The notes under the pieces are model-generated. The model was not told the DNA's origin, made no database searches, and saw nothing but the letters and a program-made list of their open reading frames with translations. 27,446 nucleotides of DNA from NCBI GenBank assembly GCA_016872875.1, contig VGYW01000063.1:1-27446 (forward strand), read 5' to 3'. This DNA is from Planctomycetota bacterium. GTDB taxonomy: Bacteria; Planctomycetota; PUPC01; DSUN01. Positions 1-7,943 of this stretch are shown piece after piece; the stretch's first letter is position 1, and each line of letters starts with the position of its first letter. Position numbers and translations under genes: made by a program.

Positions 1-161
1 ATGGCCGCATCGCCCTCGACATGCAACGCGACGCCCAGGCCGACGGCCGAACCCAGACCATCGGCCTTCTTCACCGCGCGAGGGCCTGTTGCATGTGGAA
101 CTGACTCTGTAATGATGCTACACTCTCGAATCATTCGAATAATTCGAATCGGTTGGATCAT
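1..161 (-). CDS. Possible 5' fragment of a gene running off the left edge
   Basis: The minus strand is open from an ATG at 161 to the window edge. Other in-frame starts are an ATG at 134 and a GTG at 74. The part below 74 reads like ordinary protein (it begins VKKADGLGSAVGLGVALHVE). The part between 161 and 125 is encoded by a 9-base tandem repeat and is probably not original protein sequence. It follows the pseudoprotease gene on the same strand and could be the next gene of the series. No family is recognisable from about 25 to 53 residues. The plus-strand frame here is Ser/Pro/Arg-rich and less convincing. Confidence 0.25.
   Translation of the reverse strand, partial: MIQPIRIIRMIRECSIITESVPHATGPRAVKKADGLGSAVGLGVALHVEGDAA
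125..152. repeat. 9-base tandem repeat around TTCGAA
   Basis: Three copies of a 9-base unit of the form TCGAATNNN, each with the palindromic core TTCGAA. It lies just downstream of the stop codon at 168 of the minus-strand pseudoprotease gene. It has the same 9-base period as the arrays at 4401, 12283 and 19650, but a different unit. Confidence 0.7.
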
Positions 162-167
162 CCCCCC

Positions 168-1442
168 TCACGGCTGCTTCGGGGCAGGAGGGTGGTGATC
201 GGGAATCAGCGGCGTCGGCTGCGGGAACTGCTCCTCGCCGGCGTCGAGCGTGACCGAGACCGTCTTCTCCTCCTTGTCGCGCTTGAACTTCACGGACACG
301 GTGTCGCCGGCGACGTGGCGTCCCAGGAGCGAGCGAAGGGCCAGGAGGTCGCGCACCGCCTTGTCGCCGATAGCAAGAACGATGTCCTTCGCCTGGATGC
401 CCGCCTTCTGGGCGGGGGAGCCCTTCTGGACGTCCTGCACGGTGACGCCGCCGCCCGGCGCGGCGCCCGGCTGGGGCATGATGCCCAGCTTGCCCGGGCG
501 GAGCACGTCGCCCTTCTTGAGCCGGGCGAGGACCGGCTCGGCGTCGGAGAGCGGGACGGCGAAGCCGATGCCGGAGTCGTACCACTGGACGCCTTCGCCC
601 GCGGCCCCGCCGCCAGGGGCGAGGGGCACGGCGATGCCGACCACGCGGCCCTCGACGTCCACCAGCGGCCCGCCGTAGTTGGCGGGGGAGAGGTTCGCGT
701 CGGTCTGGATCGCCTTGCCCGAGAAGCGTTCCAGGGCGCTGACGATGCCGGCGGAGAGGGCGGGGGCGTCCCCGCCGTAGCCAACGCCCATCGAGACGAC
801 CCATTGGCCGACCTTGAGGCCGCCGCGTGGAGCCACGGCGGGCACGGGCAGGTCCTTCACGCCCTCAATCTTCAGCACGCACAGGCCGCGCGTCTCGTCG
901 CGTCCGCACAGCTTGGCCACGTGGCGCGAGCCGTCGCGCAGCACCACGGTGATGACCGGCGGCTGGCGGAGGAAGTTGAACGTGCTGGTGACGATGAAGC
1001 CGTCTGGGGAGATGACGACCCCCGTGGTTGGCCCCTCGCCTGGCTTGCTGACGGGAGCCATGCGTCGGCGGGGCATCGGGCCGCCCTTCGCCTTCGGGGG
1101 CGGGGGCGGGGCCAGCACGCCGCCGTAGCTCTCGATGGTTACAAGAGAGGGGAGCACTTTGGCGGCCGCGGCGCGGAAGGCCTTCGAGACGAGCCGAGGA
1201 TGGGCCTCCTCCTCCGCGGCGAGTGCTGGTGCCAGCAGAGCGCATAGCACGAACAGGGCGTTGCGTGCCGCGTGCCGCGTGCCGCGTGCCGGGGAACGGA
1301 AGATGCGTGGTGCGTGATGCGTGATGCGTGAAAAGGGCGAGGGGACACGTGCCCGCACAGGAGCGGGGTTGGGCTCCTTTCCTGGCACGCGGCACGCGGC
1401 ACGCGGCACGCAACAGAGGAGCAATGACTCGACTTGCCTCAC
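168..1442 (-). CDS. HtrA/trypsin-like PDZ pseudoprotease (second of two), secreted
   Basis: About 424 residues with a chymotrypsin-like HtrA core (roughly residues 82-290) and a C-terminal PDZ domain (roughly 310-400, with the GSPAQKAGI signature). All three triad positions are changed by my manual alignment to the active neighbour: His to Phe155 (VTSTFNF where VTNNHVV is usual), Asp to Gly186, Ser to Tyr256 (ANYGGPL where GNSGGPL is usual). It is therefore probably non-catalytic and may bind peptides or regulate the active HtrA. I chose the GTG at 1442 because its GTGA overlaps the upstream stop, as in the two genes before it, and a GGAGAA sequence lies just upstream; a longer reading to 1559 would run deep into the neighbour. 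Residues 11-61 are encoded by a repeat element inserted into the signal peptide. Without them [10 protein letters not shown] joins ALFVLCALLAPALA, a normal secretion signal. Confidence 0.85.
   Translation of the reverse strand: MRQVESLLLCCVPRAACRVPGKEPNPAPVRARVPSPFSRITHHAPRIFRSPARGTRHAARNALFVLCALLAPALAAEEEAHPRLVSKAFRAAAAKVLPSLVTIESYGGVLAPPPPPKAKGGPMPRRRMAPVSKPGEGPTTGVVISPDGFIVTSTFNFLRQPPVITVVLRDGSRHVAKLCGRDETRGLCVLKIEGVKDLPVPAVAPRGGLKVGQWVVSMGVGYGGDAPALSAGIVSALERFSGKAIQTDANLSPANYGGPLVDVEGRVVGIAVPLAPGGGAAGEGVQWYDSGIGFAVPLSDAEPVLARLKKGDVLRPGKLGIMPQPGAAPGGGVTVQDVQKGSPAQKAGIQAKDIVLAIGDKAVRDLLALRSLLGRHVAGDTVSVKFKRDKEEKTVSVTLDAGEEQFPQPTPLIPDHHPPAPKQP
1260..1414. repeat. Bipartite inverted heptamer element inside a signal-peptide region
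   Basis: Two perfect 31-base inverted arms (1260-1290 and 1384-1414), each with four tandem heptamers (CGTGCCG in one arm, GGCACGC in the other). The 93-base centre holds another heptamer run (TGCGTGA, about 1303-1330). The element lies inside the 5' end of the 168-1442 gene and adds about 51 codons in frame. No stop codon occurs in the coding direction. The two arms could form a long hairpin in DNA or RNA. Confidence 0.9.
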
Positions 1443-2533
1443 TTCGGCTTCTCCGACTGCGCCGCGGGGGTTAGCATGAGGGACTGAATGGTCATGCCGC
1501 GCTTGAGCATGACTTTGACCTCCTGGCCCGGCCTGAGCCTGGCGAGGGCCTCGTCGCACTCGCGGCAGTTGCGGACGACCTCCTGGCCGATGGTGAGGAG
1601 CAGGTCGTCCTTGCGGATGCCGGCGGCCTGGGCGGGGGAGCCGGGCGCCACGGCGTCAACGAAGGCGGGCGCCTTCTCCCCGCTGAGCTTGAAGAGCCTG
1701 ATGCCGACGTAGGCCCCCTGGCCGGGCGGCGGCTCGGCGGGTTCCACGGGCGGCGGCGTCTCCTCCTTGTCGTCCTTCCCCTCCACGAAGCGGCGGAGCA
1801 TGTCGGCGGGCACGGCGTAGTTGATGCGCGTGCGGGTGTTCACGCTCTGGAAGAGCTTGCCGATCATCCCCACCAGCTTGCCGTCGAGCGTGCAAACGGC
1901 GCCGCCAGGGGAGCCGGGGTTGCTCGTGATTGCGTCAACGAGCAGCATCTCGCCCTCGTAGGGGACGTCCTGCTTGCGGTGTCGGGCCTCCATCTCGGCG
2001 CGTAGCGAAACGACGCCGAGGCAGACGGAGAGCGGCTCGTTGGCCGCGGCCACGTTGAAGGTGTTGCTCACGGCGAACACCCAGTCGCCCTGCTCCACCC
2101 TGGCCTCATCCGCAAGGTTGAAGTAGAGGGGCGTCTTGGCTTCGACCTGGAGGAGCGCGGCCTGGAGCTTCTCGCTGCGGCGGACCTCTTTGGCCTCGCA
2201 GCGGCGGCCGTCGGGCAGGACGGCCCGCAGGGAGTCGCTGCCGAGGTAGATGCCCTGGGCGGTGAGGATGAGGCCGTCGGGCGACACGAGGAGGCCCGTG
2301 GCATAGCCGTGCTCGCGTCCCGCGCCGCCGCCATAGAGCCGCACGCAGCGCTTCTGCGCGTAGTCCATCGCGTCGCGGAAGGCCAGCGTGCCCGTCGCCT
2401 CCCCTGCCGGTTTCAACTCTCTGGTGGCACGGGCATCCTGCCCGTGTGCCACAGGCGGGACGCCTGTGCCACCGATGACTACTGCCACGGTCGCCATCAT
2501 CCGGCCCAGGTTGGGGGAGTTCCAATGGCTCAC
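1439..2533 (-). CDS. HtrA/trypsin-like PDZ pseudoprotease (first of two), secreted
   Basis: A 364-residue paralogue of its two neighbours. The HtrA-like core spans about residues 50-250, followed by a Pro/Glu-rich linker and a PDZ domain (about 275-355, GSPAQAAGI). The triad is lost with replacements different from the other pseudoprotease: Gly94 for His (LTAQGIY), Gln124 for Asp, Pro209 for Ser (GSPGGA). It is probably a non-catalytic binding or regulatory protein outside the cytoplasmic membrane. The start is a GTG whose GTGA overlaps the stop of the active HtrA gene, so translation is likely coupled. The N-terminal hydrophobic segment (MMATVAVVI) is directly followed by 17 residues encoded by a palindromic repeat ([17 protein letters not shown]), which breaks what would otherwise be a signal peptide. 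The function remains inferred. Confidence 0.9.
   Translation of the reverse strand: MSHWNSPNLGRMMATVAVVIGGTGVPPVAHGQDARATRELKPAGEATGTLAFRDAMDYAQKRCVRLYGGGAGREHGYATGLLVSPDGLILTAQGIYLGSDSLRAVLPDGRRCEAKEVRRSEKLQAALLQVEAKTPLYFNLADEARVEQGDWVFAVSNTFNVAAANEPLSVCLGVVSLRAEMEARHRKQDVPYEGEMLLVDAITSNPGSPGGAVCTLDGKLVGMIGKLFQSVNTRTRINYAVPADMLRRFVEGKDDKEETPPPVEPAEPPPGQGAYVGIRLFKLSGEKAPAFVDAVAPGSPAQAAGIRKDDLLLTIGQEVVRNCRECDEALARLRPGQEVKVMLKRGMTIQSLMLTPAAQSEKPK
2423..2473. repeat. 51-base double-palindrome (REP-like) element inside the pseudoprotease gene
   Basis: This sequence starts GGTGGCAC and ends GTGCCACC, with two internal hairpins (GGGCATCCTGCCC and AGGCGGGACGCCT). It is exactly 17 codons long and reads through in frame just after the signal hydrophobic core. 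A 26-base half copy lies in the adjacent HtrA gene at 3155-3180. Confidence 0.9.
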
Positions 2534-4362
2534 TTGGCGCCCTCCGGGGGAGCGAAGGCGTTGTCTTCAAGCTTGGCGACGGCTTCGGCGGAGGCGACGG
2601 CGAACTCCAGGGCCACGCGCTCTTCGAGGCCGACGACGCGCCAGGTGCGGTGCGGGACGCGGAGGCCGGCGGCGGCGCGGTAGTCGCCGGAGGCCCAGGC
2701 GCCGTCGGAGCCCTTCTGGGGCGAGTCCACCGCGGCCTTGAGGAGGCGTGCCGCGGGCCACTCCTCGCCGAAGAGGGCGAACCAGAAGAGGAGCTTATTG
2801 CCCGCCTTGTCCTCCACTCGCAGGCGAAAGGCGCGCTGGCCCTGAGCCTTGTCGCCGCCTTCGAGCTCGACGGCGGCGAAGGCGTCGAGCGGCTTGTCGC
2901 GGCCGAAGGCGGCGAGGGCTCGGGCGGTGGCGACCTCGCTGTCCTTGCCCGTATCGGCCTCGCTCTTCTTTTCGGCGGCCTGGCCGGGCGCCTGGCGCCA
3001 GAAGACCTTGCCATCGCAGGCCCAGGCGTAGCCCTTCGGCAGGTCGCTGTAGCCCTCCAGCACGTCCACGCGGAAGCGGCCGTCGGCGGCGCGCAGGACG
3101 CGGCGCCGGCCGGCCACCTTGCCATCGAGGATGACATTCTCCTCGCATCGGACAGCCACAGGCGGGACGCCTGTGCCACCAGTGCGGAAGGCGTTCCAGC
3201 GGCGCAACAGGCGCTCGCACTCCTGGCGGTTGAGGTCCTTGCTCATGATCTTGCCTGGCTCGAGCTCTGGCCGCGGCGGGGCCTTCGCCTTCTCCTTGGG
3301 GTCAGGCGCTTTCTCCTTGTCCTTCGGCATGGGCACACGGCGGACGTCGGGCTGGCGCTGGGGCATGGCTCCGTAGGGGAGTGCGCGGAGGCGTAGCCAG
3401 ACGGTTCGCTCGTCGGCGCCCTTGCGGAAGGTGACGCTGACGGGCCATTCGGCGGGGTAGGTGGAGATGAGGTTGAGGTATTGGTTGGAGGTTCGGATGC
3501 GGACGCCGTCGAAGGCGATGAGCTGGTCGCCGAGGCCCAGGCCGAGCTTGGCGACGGCGGAGTCCTCGTTGATCGCGTCACAGATGACCTTGCCTTCATC
3601 GTCGCGGAACGTGGCGTCGAGGGTCGCGTGCTGGCAGACCTTGGTGGCGAGGAGGTCGCCGAGGAAGTTCCTCGCCTGCTCGATGGAGATGGCGTATCCG
3701 ACTCCGACGTTGACGCGGCCGCGCTCTTCGAAGGAGCCGCGTCCGTTGATGCCGATGACCTGGCCGGCGAGGTTGAAGAGCGGCCCGCCTGAGTTGCCGG
3801 GGTTGATCGAGGTGTCGAACTGGATGCAGTTGCCGTAGACGAGGGTGCGGCCGCCGCCCTCGCCGGGCTGGAAGCGCTCGACGCCGCTCACGATGCCGAA
3901 GGTGACGGTTGGCCTGAAGTCCTCGCTGAGTGCGAAGGGGTTGCCCATCGCCATCGCCCAGTCGCCCACGCGGACGGCGCGGGAATCGCCCAGGGGGGCG
4001 AAGGGGAACTTGGGCTTTCCCTTGAGGCGAATGACCGCGACGTCGCCGCCGGGGTCGGTGCCGATGGTCTCCCAGTCGTAGAGGCTGCCGTCGGCGAGGC
4101 CGGCCTTGCCCGCTCTGCCTGCGGCGCGGACGACGTGGTGGTTGGTGAGGGCGAAGCCCTGCTCGTCGTAGAGCACGCCCGAGCCGCCCCCGCGGTCGGT
4201 CGTCGGGCCATAGACGGCGACGACGGCGCCGTAGACGCTCTCAATGGCCCGCACGCGCGCCGCCTCGGCGCCCTTCACGCGGGCGAGCTCCTCTGGGGAG
4301 AGGGGCTCCGACGCCGCGTAGGCAAGCGCAGCGAACCACAGGATGGAAGCGATGGGCCTCAC
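2530..4362 (-). CDS. HtrA/Deg-type serine protease with PDZ domain and extra C-terminal domain
   Basis: A 610-residue protein with a likely signal sequence ([13 protein letters not shown]). The trypsin-like domain (about 35-235) has an intact triad: His76 in TNHHVV, Asp107 in GGDVAVI and Ser191 in [13 protein letters not shown] domain follows (about 240-335). A charged Lys/Pro linker (about 345-375) leads to a C-terminal region of about 230 residues with beta-strand character that I do not recognise. The family degrades or refolds damaged envelope proteins. The start is a GTG at 4362 with no strong ribosome-binding site; the upstream gap holds an inverted 9-base repeat. The 3' end overlaps the next gene by GTGA. 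A 26-base palindrome adds GGTGVPPVA within the C-terminal region. It is the only one of the three HtrA-like proteins here that looks catalytically competent. Confidence 0.93.
   Translation of the reverse strand: MRPIASILWFAALAYAASEPLSPEELARVKGAEAARVRAIESVYGAVVAVYGPTTDRGGGSGVLYDEQGFALTNHHVVRAAGRAGKAGLADGSLYDWETIGTDPGGDVAVIRLKGKPKFPFAPLGDSRAVRVGDWAMAMGNPFALSEDFRPTVTFGIVSGVERFQPGEGGGRTLVYGNCIQFDTSINPGNSGGPLFNLAGQVIGINGRGSFEERGRVNVGVGYAISIEQARNFLGDLLATKVCQHATLDATFRDDEGKVICDAINEDSAVAKLGLGLGDQLIAFDGVRIRTSNQYLNLISTYPAEWPVSVTFRKGADERTVWLRLRALPYGAMPQRQPDVRRVPMPKDKEKAPDPKEKAKAPPRPELEPGKIMSKDLNRQECERLLRRWNAFRTGGTGVPPVAVRCEENVILDGKVAGRRRVLRAADGRFRVDVLEGYSDLPKGYAWACDGKVFWRQAPGQAAEKKSEADTGKDSEVATARALAAFGRDKPLDAFAAVELEGGDKAQGQRAFRLRVEDKAGNKLLFWFALFGEEWPAARLLKAAVDSPQKGSDGAWASGDYRAAAGLRVPHRTWRVVGLEERVALEFAVASAEAVAKLEDNAFAPPEGAK
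3155..3180. repeat. Half copy of the REP-like palindrome inside the HtrA gene
   Basis: Twenty-six bases from GCCACAGG to CTGTGCCACC, with the inner hairpin AGGCGGGACGCCT. They match the right half of the 51-base element at 2423-2473 and read in frame as GGTGVPPVA. Confidence 0.9.
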
Positions 4363-4400
4363 TTGTTGATGCCTGCTAACAGTGGAGACATGTTCGTGTC

Positions 4401-4556
4401 GTCCCTTAGGTCCCTGTGGTCCCTGTGGTCCCTGTGGTCCCTGTGGTCCCTGTGGTCCCTGTGGTCCCTGTGGTCCCTGTGGTCCCTGTGGTCCCTTCTT
4501 CCGCAGGGTGCAGAGGGGACCTAAGGGACCACAGGGACCACAGGGACCTAAGGGAC
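4401..4556. repeat. Bipartite inverted 9-base repeat element between NPCBM and HtrA genes
   Basis: The left arm is GTCCCTTAG followed by nine exact copies of GTCCCTGTG (4410-4490). The right arm holds CACAGGGAC and CTAAGGGAC units (4521-4556). Positions 4401-4427 and 4530-4556 are perfect 27-base inverted repeats, including the variant end unit. The whole fills most of the 210-base gap upstream of the HtrA start (GTG at 4362), so it would be in the HtrA 5' leader if the genes are co-transcribed. Confidence 0.95.
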
Positions 4557-4572
4557 ACGGGCCATTGCCAGC

Positions 4573-5760
4573 TCACTTCGTCTCGCGAATCACGCGCGCA
4601 TCGCACCAATCGGCCCTATCTGCCAGGTCGAGGTCCTCGCCCCAGTCCACGAGTAGGGTGAGGCGCTGGGCGCCGGTGATCTTGACGCGGACGTCGGCGG
4701 GCGGGTCGGCGCCGCGCATCGGCTTGCGGAAGAGCTCCTTGCCGTCGGCAAGGACCACGAACACGCAGTCGCCCTTGCCGCCCGCGCTGGCGTCAATGCC
4801 GATGGTGGCCGCGAAGAGGTCGAACCTGCCGTCGAGGGCGTAGCTCAGGCGGCAGCGGGAGTGGACGCCAAGGCCCTTCTCGTAGACTGTCTTGCCGAGG
4901 GTGAGGGGCTGGTTGAGGACGCTGCGGTCGCGGCGCCACGGCCCGGCGTAGGTCACGAGCGGCTCCTCCACGGCCTCGATTGGGTCGAGGTCCGAGAGGA
5001 AGGCGCACCGCGAGCTGCGAACGTCCAGGCGGCAGACGGCGTCCCAGGGGCGCGACAGGTCGAGCTTGTCGGCCAGGCGGAGGTCGAGCCGGCCGTTCTC
5101 CATGCCCTTCACGGTGGCCCAGAGCGAGGAGCCGTCCTTGAGGTGGACGAGGCACTGGCCCATGTGGTCGGGGCGCCCGTTCCTGTGGGCGAGGACGATG
5201 CCGTAGACCCTTGCCCTGGGGAGCTTGCGCTCGGCGTCGTTCCAGATGAAGCGCACCTCGTCGCCCGTGATGGCCTGGAGGCCGCCGCGGACGGCTTGGA
5301 TGGTGCCTTCGGTGACGGCAAAGAGCTCGTCGAGCCTCGCCTCGTCTTGTGCAAGGCTGGCCTCGAAGGCTGGCGGGCTGGCCTCTTGCGCGACCCCGAT
5401 GCGCACGGCGCGGACGAGGGCCAGGGGGAGAGCAAGGCCGTCGGCGTCGGCCCATTTGAGGGTGAACACCTGGCCGTCGAAGGAGACGTTCTGCGCGTGG
5501 AGCACGCCGCCGCTGTTCAGGTACACGTCGCACGGGGCTTGGGCTGTGGAGGCGGCCTCAGAGCGCTCGATGCGGCGGAGGCCCATGAGGTCGAGGGGCT
5601 CGGGCCGCCCCTGGCAGCGGACCATGCCCTGAGCGTCAATAGCCGTCACCGTGTCCTGGACCGCGCTGCCGTCGAGGAGCACCAGCCTGTCGGCGGCCCA
5701 CCCGATGGGTGCCACGAGGGCGAGCGCCACGCAGAGGACGGGGAAACAGTGTCGCCGCAT
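4573..5760 (-). CDS. Secreted NPCBM-domain protein
   Basis: A 395-residue protein with a clear signal peptide (residues 1-23, core [13 protein letters not shown], cleavage near WAA). The middle has repeated beta-rich segments of the type LLDGSAV...TAIDAQG, resembling small barrel repeats. The last 130 residues or so match the NPCBM module (novel putative carbohydrate-binding module): [18 protein letters not shown], then [40 protein letters not shown] and [16 protein letters not shown] domains are usually attached to glycosidases; no catalytic domain is visible here, so a binding role at the cell surface is the safest reading. The start is an ATG at 5760 placed directly after a run of heptamer repeats, with no visible ribosome-binding site. 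It lies 54 bases after the hydrolase-like gene. Confidence 0.88.
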   Translation of the reverse strand: MRRHCFPVLCVALALVAPIGWAADRLVLLDGSAVQDTVTAIDAQGMVRCQGRPEPLDLMGLRRIERSEAASTAQAPCDVYLNSGGVLHAQNVSFDGQVFTLKWADADGLALPLALVRAVRIGVAQEASPPAFEASLAQDEARLDELFAVTEGTIQAVRGGLQAITGDEVRFIWNDAERKLPRARVYGIVLAHRNGRPDHMGQCLVHLKDGSSLWATVKGMENGRLDLRLADKLDLSRPWDAVCRLDVRSSRCAFLSDLDPIEAVEEPLVTYAGPWRRDRSVLNQPLTLGKTVYEKGLGVHSRCRLSYALDGRFDLFAATIGIDASAGGKGDCVFVVLADGKELFRKPMRGADPPADVRVKITGAQRLTLLVDWGEDLDLADRADWCDARVIRETK

Positions 5761-5790
5761 TTCGGATTTCGGATTTCGGATTTCGGATTT
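5761..5790. repeat. Heptamer array TTCGGAT (single arm) abutting the NPCBM start codon
   Basis: Four tandem TTCGGAT units lie immediately upstream of the NPCBM ATG. It is the same unit as one arm of the elements at 9993, 20765 and 23109, but here the partner arm is absent. Confidence 0.9.
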
Positions 5791-5793
5791 CCC

Positions 5794-5811
5794 GCATCTC
5801 TCCAGAGATGC
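5794..5811. repeat. Perfect short hairpin between the hydrolase-like and NPCBM genes
   Basis: GCATCTCT, two bases, then AGAGATGC: an 8-base stem with a minimal loop, directly after the stop codon at 5815 of the hydrolase-like gene. No T-run follows on the minus strand, so I do not call it a terminator; it may protect mRNA ends or be part of the adjacent repeat. Confidence 0.7.
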
Positions 5812-5814
5812 CGG

Positions 5815-7785
5815 CTAGCGGTCGCCTTCTTGGAGGCTCTTGTAGTATTGCTCGAGGAGCTCGCGGTAGCGTTCGGGGAACTTGGCTTTGAGGACGTTTA
5901 GGATTTCGGCGCGCTCGCGTGCGCGGGCGTTGCCCCAGACCTCGTCGGCGCGGCCGCGTGCGAGGCGGCCGAGGGCGCCGATGCGGCCCTGGCCAGGTGC
6001 CACGGAGGACTGGCTGGCTGGGCCGGACGGCTGCTGGTTGCCGCTGGGCGGCCCGCCCTGGCCGCCCTGGCCGCCGCCGCCACCGCCCCCTCCGCCGCCC
6101 TGTTGCTCGCGGTCCTCCGCCTCCTTGATCAGTTTGTCGAGCATGGCGATGATGCGCTCCTGGCGCTCCTGGGTGGGCTTGCCCGACTGCTCGATGCGGA
6201 GGCGGCGGCGGGAGTCGTCCATGCGGTCCTGGACGTCACTCAGGGAGCCCTCTTCGAGGGCCTGGATGGTGCGCGCCACGTGGTCGGCGCCCACGCGCAT
6301 CCGCTCGGGGGCGTCGGGGTAGAGCTTCACGAAGTCGCGGAAGACCCTGAGCGCGGCCTCGCGGCGCAGCAGCTCGGCCTGGCAGACGCCGACGAGGAAG
6401 AGCGCGTCGCCGCCGTAGAGCGTGCGCTCGAGCCATTCGCCCGCGACCTTGGAGAGGAGGGGCAACGCGTCCTCGTAGCGCTCCTCGATGATGAGCGCCC
6501 GGCCCTCGAAGTAGGCGGCGTGGGCAGCCAGATAGGGGTCGGGCGCCTGGCGAAGCTCTTTGAGGACGGCGATTGCCTTCTGAGTGTCCTCGTTGTTCAG
6601 CGCGCCCAGTGCGTCCCTGAGCTTCGCGTGGAGCACGGCGACAGCGGTCGTGAGGGCGTCAGGCAACTGGGCGGGGTCGCCCTTGGCCTCCGCGAATATC
6701 CGCTTGATCGCTGCCCGCGCCGGCTCGGCTACCTTGGGGTCGGCCTCGACGGCCTTGAGGAAGGCGGCCACGACGTTGGCGGGCACGGGGGGCTTGTAGA
6801 GCTTCATGCCGGCCACGGCGGGGTCCTTCTCCATCTCGGCGATCATCGTGGCGGCCTCAGCGATGATGGCCTTGAGGGCGGGGTCGGTGGTGTTCTGGAA
6901 GGTCTCGCGGAACTCCAGCACCTTGTCGTAGGCGGCGGGGCGCTCGTCCTCCTTGAGGAGCTTGCGGACTTCGCCGAACGCCTCGGTCGCGGCGGCGAGA
7001 CGCTCCTTGCGGGCCTCGGGCGAGTCGTCGTCCTGGTGGACGAACCAGAGCTTGCTCATCCACTTGGCGCCGTCCTCGAGGATGCGTGCGGGTGCGGGCT
7101 CGGGCTGCTTGGCGTCGAAGGGCTGGAGGCGGAAGGGGATGCTCTTTTCCTGGCACTCGGCGCTCGCCTTCATCATCTCGCGCGCGTTGGGGTTCATCCG
7201 CGTGGTGGTGGCGAAGACGGCGACGTGCTTCGGGTGGTCGGCAGGGGTGCCAGGATCAAACGCGCCGTCGGCGAAGACGCCCGCGAACTTCGCGGGATAG
7301 GAGCGTGCGAGAGCGACGGCGGCCTTCGCCCCGCCGCCGAAGCCCGCGGCGTAGGAGCGGCGCGGGTGCGCCTTGAGCTTCTTCTCGGCGTTCGCAATCA
7401 CGGCGTCCCAGATCGGCTTCAGGTCGGCGGCCTTCGGGGCGTCGGTGACGCCGCGGTCGCACCAGGCGATGGCCCAGCCGAACTGGTTGGCGATGGGCGC
7501 CCAGCGCTTGGCGGAGAGCTCGCCGTCGTTGTCGGTGGCCGAGAAGCCGTAGAGCACTGGGTAGCGCTTCGCGGCGTCGAAGCTCTTCGGCAGGCAGAGG
7601 TGATAGGTGAGCGTGCCATCCTCATCGAGGGTGATGCGCTGGATGTTCGGCGCCTCGGCGGGCCTCTCTGGCGCGGCGGCGGGCGGCTTGGCCTCGGGCT
7701 TGGCCTCCTTGGCCTTCTCCTTTGGCCCGGCGGCGAAGGAAACGGCGGCGAGACACGCGACCGTGAAGGCGAGAGCCGTTCGCAT
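5815..7785 (-). CDS. Secreted alpha/beta-hydrolase-like protein with TPR-like and Gly-rich tail
   Basis: About 656 residues. The ATG at 7785 gives a clean signal peptide (MRTALAFTVACLAAVSFA) with AGGGG seven bases upstream; the longer open frame to 7899 is only translated repeat. Residues 50-260 resemble the esterase/PHB-depolymerase type of alpha/beta-hydrolase (RYPVLYGFSAT, then GWAIAWCDRGV). The nucleophile elbow reads G148-F-G-G-G152 instead of G-x-S-x-G, so the catalytic serine appears to be glycine. Residues about 385-530 form helical TPR-like repeats. Next come a ten-glycine run, a Gly/Gln/Pro/Ser linker, and a C-terminal helix pair (EVWGNARARERAEIL, then KFPERYRELLEQYYKSL). A structural role in the envelope is more likely than catalysis. 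Confidence 0.82.
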   Translation of the reverse strand: MRTALAFTVACLAAVSFAAGPKEKAKEAKPEAKPPAAAPERPAEAPNIQRITLDEDGTLTYHLCLPKSFDAAKRYPVLYGFSATDNDGELSAKRWAPIANQFGWAIAWCDRGVTDAPKAADLKPIWDAVIANAEKKLKAHPRRSYAAGFGGGAKAAVALARSYPAKFAGVFADGAFDPGTPADHPKHVAVFATTTRMNPNAREMMKASAECQEKSIPFRLQPFDAKQPEPAPARILEDGAKWMSKLWFVHQDDDSPEARKERLAAATEAFGEVRKLLKEDERPAAYDKVLEFRETFQNTTDPALKAIIAEAATMIAEMEKDPAVAGMKLYKPPVPANVVAAFLKAVEADPKVAEPARAAIKRIFAEAKGDPAQLPDALTTAVAVLHAKLRDALGALNNEDTQKAIAVLKELRQAPDPYLAAHAAYFEGRALIIEERYEDALPLLSKVAGEWLERTLYGGDALFLVGVCQAELLRREAALRVFRDFVKLYPDAPERMRVGADHVARTIQALEEGSLSDVQDRMDDSRRRLRIEQSGKPTQERQERIIAMLDKLIKEAEDREQQGGGGGGGGGGQGGQGGPPSGNQQPSGPASQSSVAPGQGRIGALGRLARGRADEVWGNARARERAEILNVLKAKFPERYRELLEQYYKSLQEGDR

Positions 7786-7831
7786 CGGACTGCCCCTAAC
7801 AACTCCTAGTGCGGCGATTGGCCGCAACCAA

Positions 7832-7909
7832 GGGGGATGAATGGATGGTTGGATGAATGGATGATTGTCTGACACCCATCCACCCATCCAGTCATCCATT
7901 CATCCCCTT
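7832..7909. repeat. Bipartite inverted octamer element (GGATGAAT / ATTCATCC)
   Basis: Imperfect tandem octamers form two opposing arms. The outer 15 bases are a perfect inverted pair (7833-7847 and 7893-7907). It occupies the 158-base gap between the coiled-coil protein gene and the hydrolase-like gene. The same octamer family recurs at 14841 and 18430. Confidence 0.9.
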
Positions 7910-7943
7910 CTACATTGCAACGAGCGCCCAGCGGATGCTCGTA

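Noticed and set aside
1..198. Plus-strand gene at the left edge
   Set aside because: The frame is Ser/Pro/Arg-rich, ends in translated TTCGAAT repeat, and runs into the 3' end of a real minus-strand gene.
1443..1559. Longer start for the second pseudoprotease
   Set aside because: It would overlap the upstream gene by 120 bases and give a Gly/Gln-rich N-terminus; the GTG at 1442 matches the GTGA coupling of its neighbours and has a GGAGAA upstream.
4401..4500. CRISPR array
   Set aside because: The units are 9 bases with no spacers; the same is true of the heptamer, octamer and 12-base arrays.
5794..5811. Rho-independent terminator
   Set aside because: The stem is perfect but no T-run follows on the minus strand, and gene spacing suggests read-through to the NPCBM gene.
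6103..7809. Long plus-strand open frame opposite the hydrolase-like gene
   Set aside because: It is an antisense shadow with low-complexity Gly/Leu/Val composition, while the minus strand encodes a signal peptide and recognisable folds. The same applies to other long plus-strand frames at 15699-17225, 19083-21311, 21962-23335 and 24281-25687.
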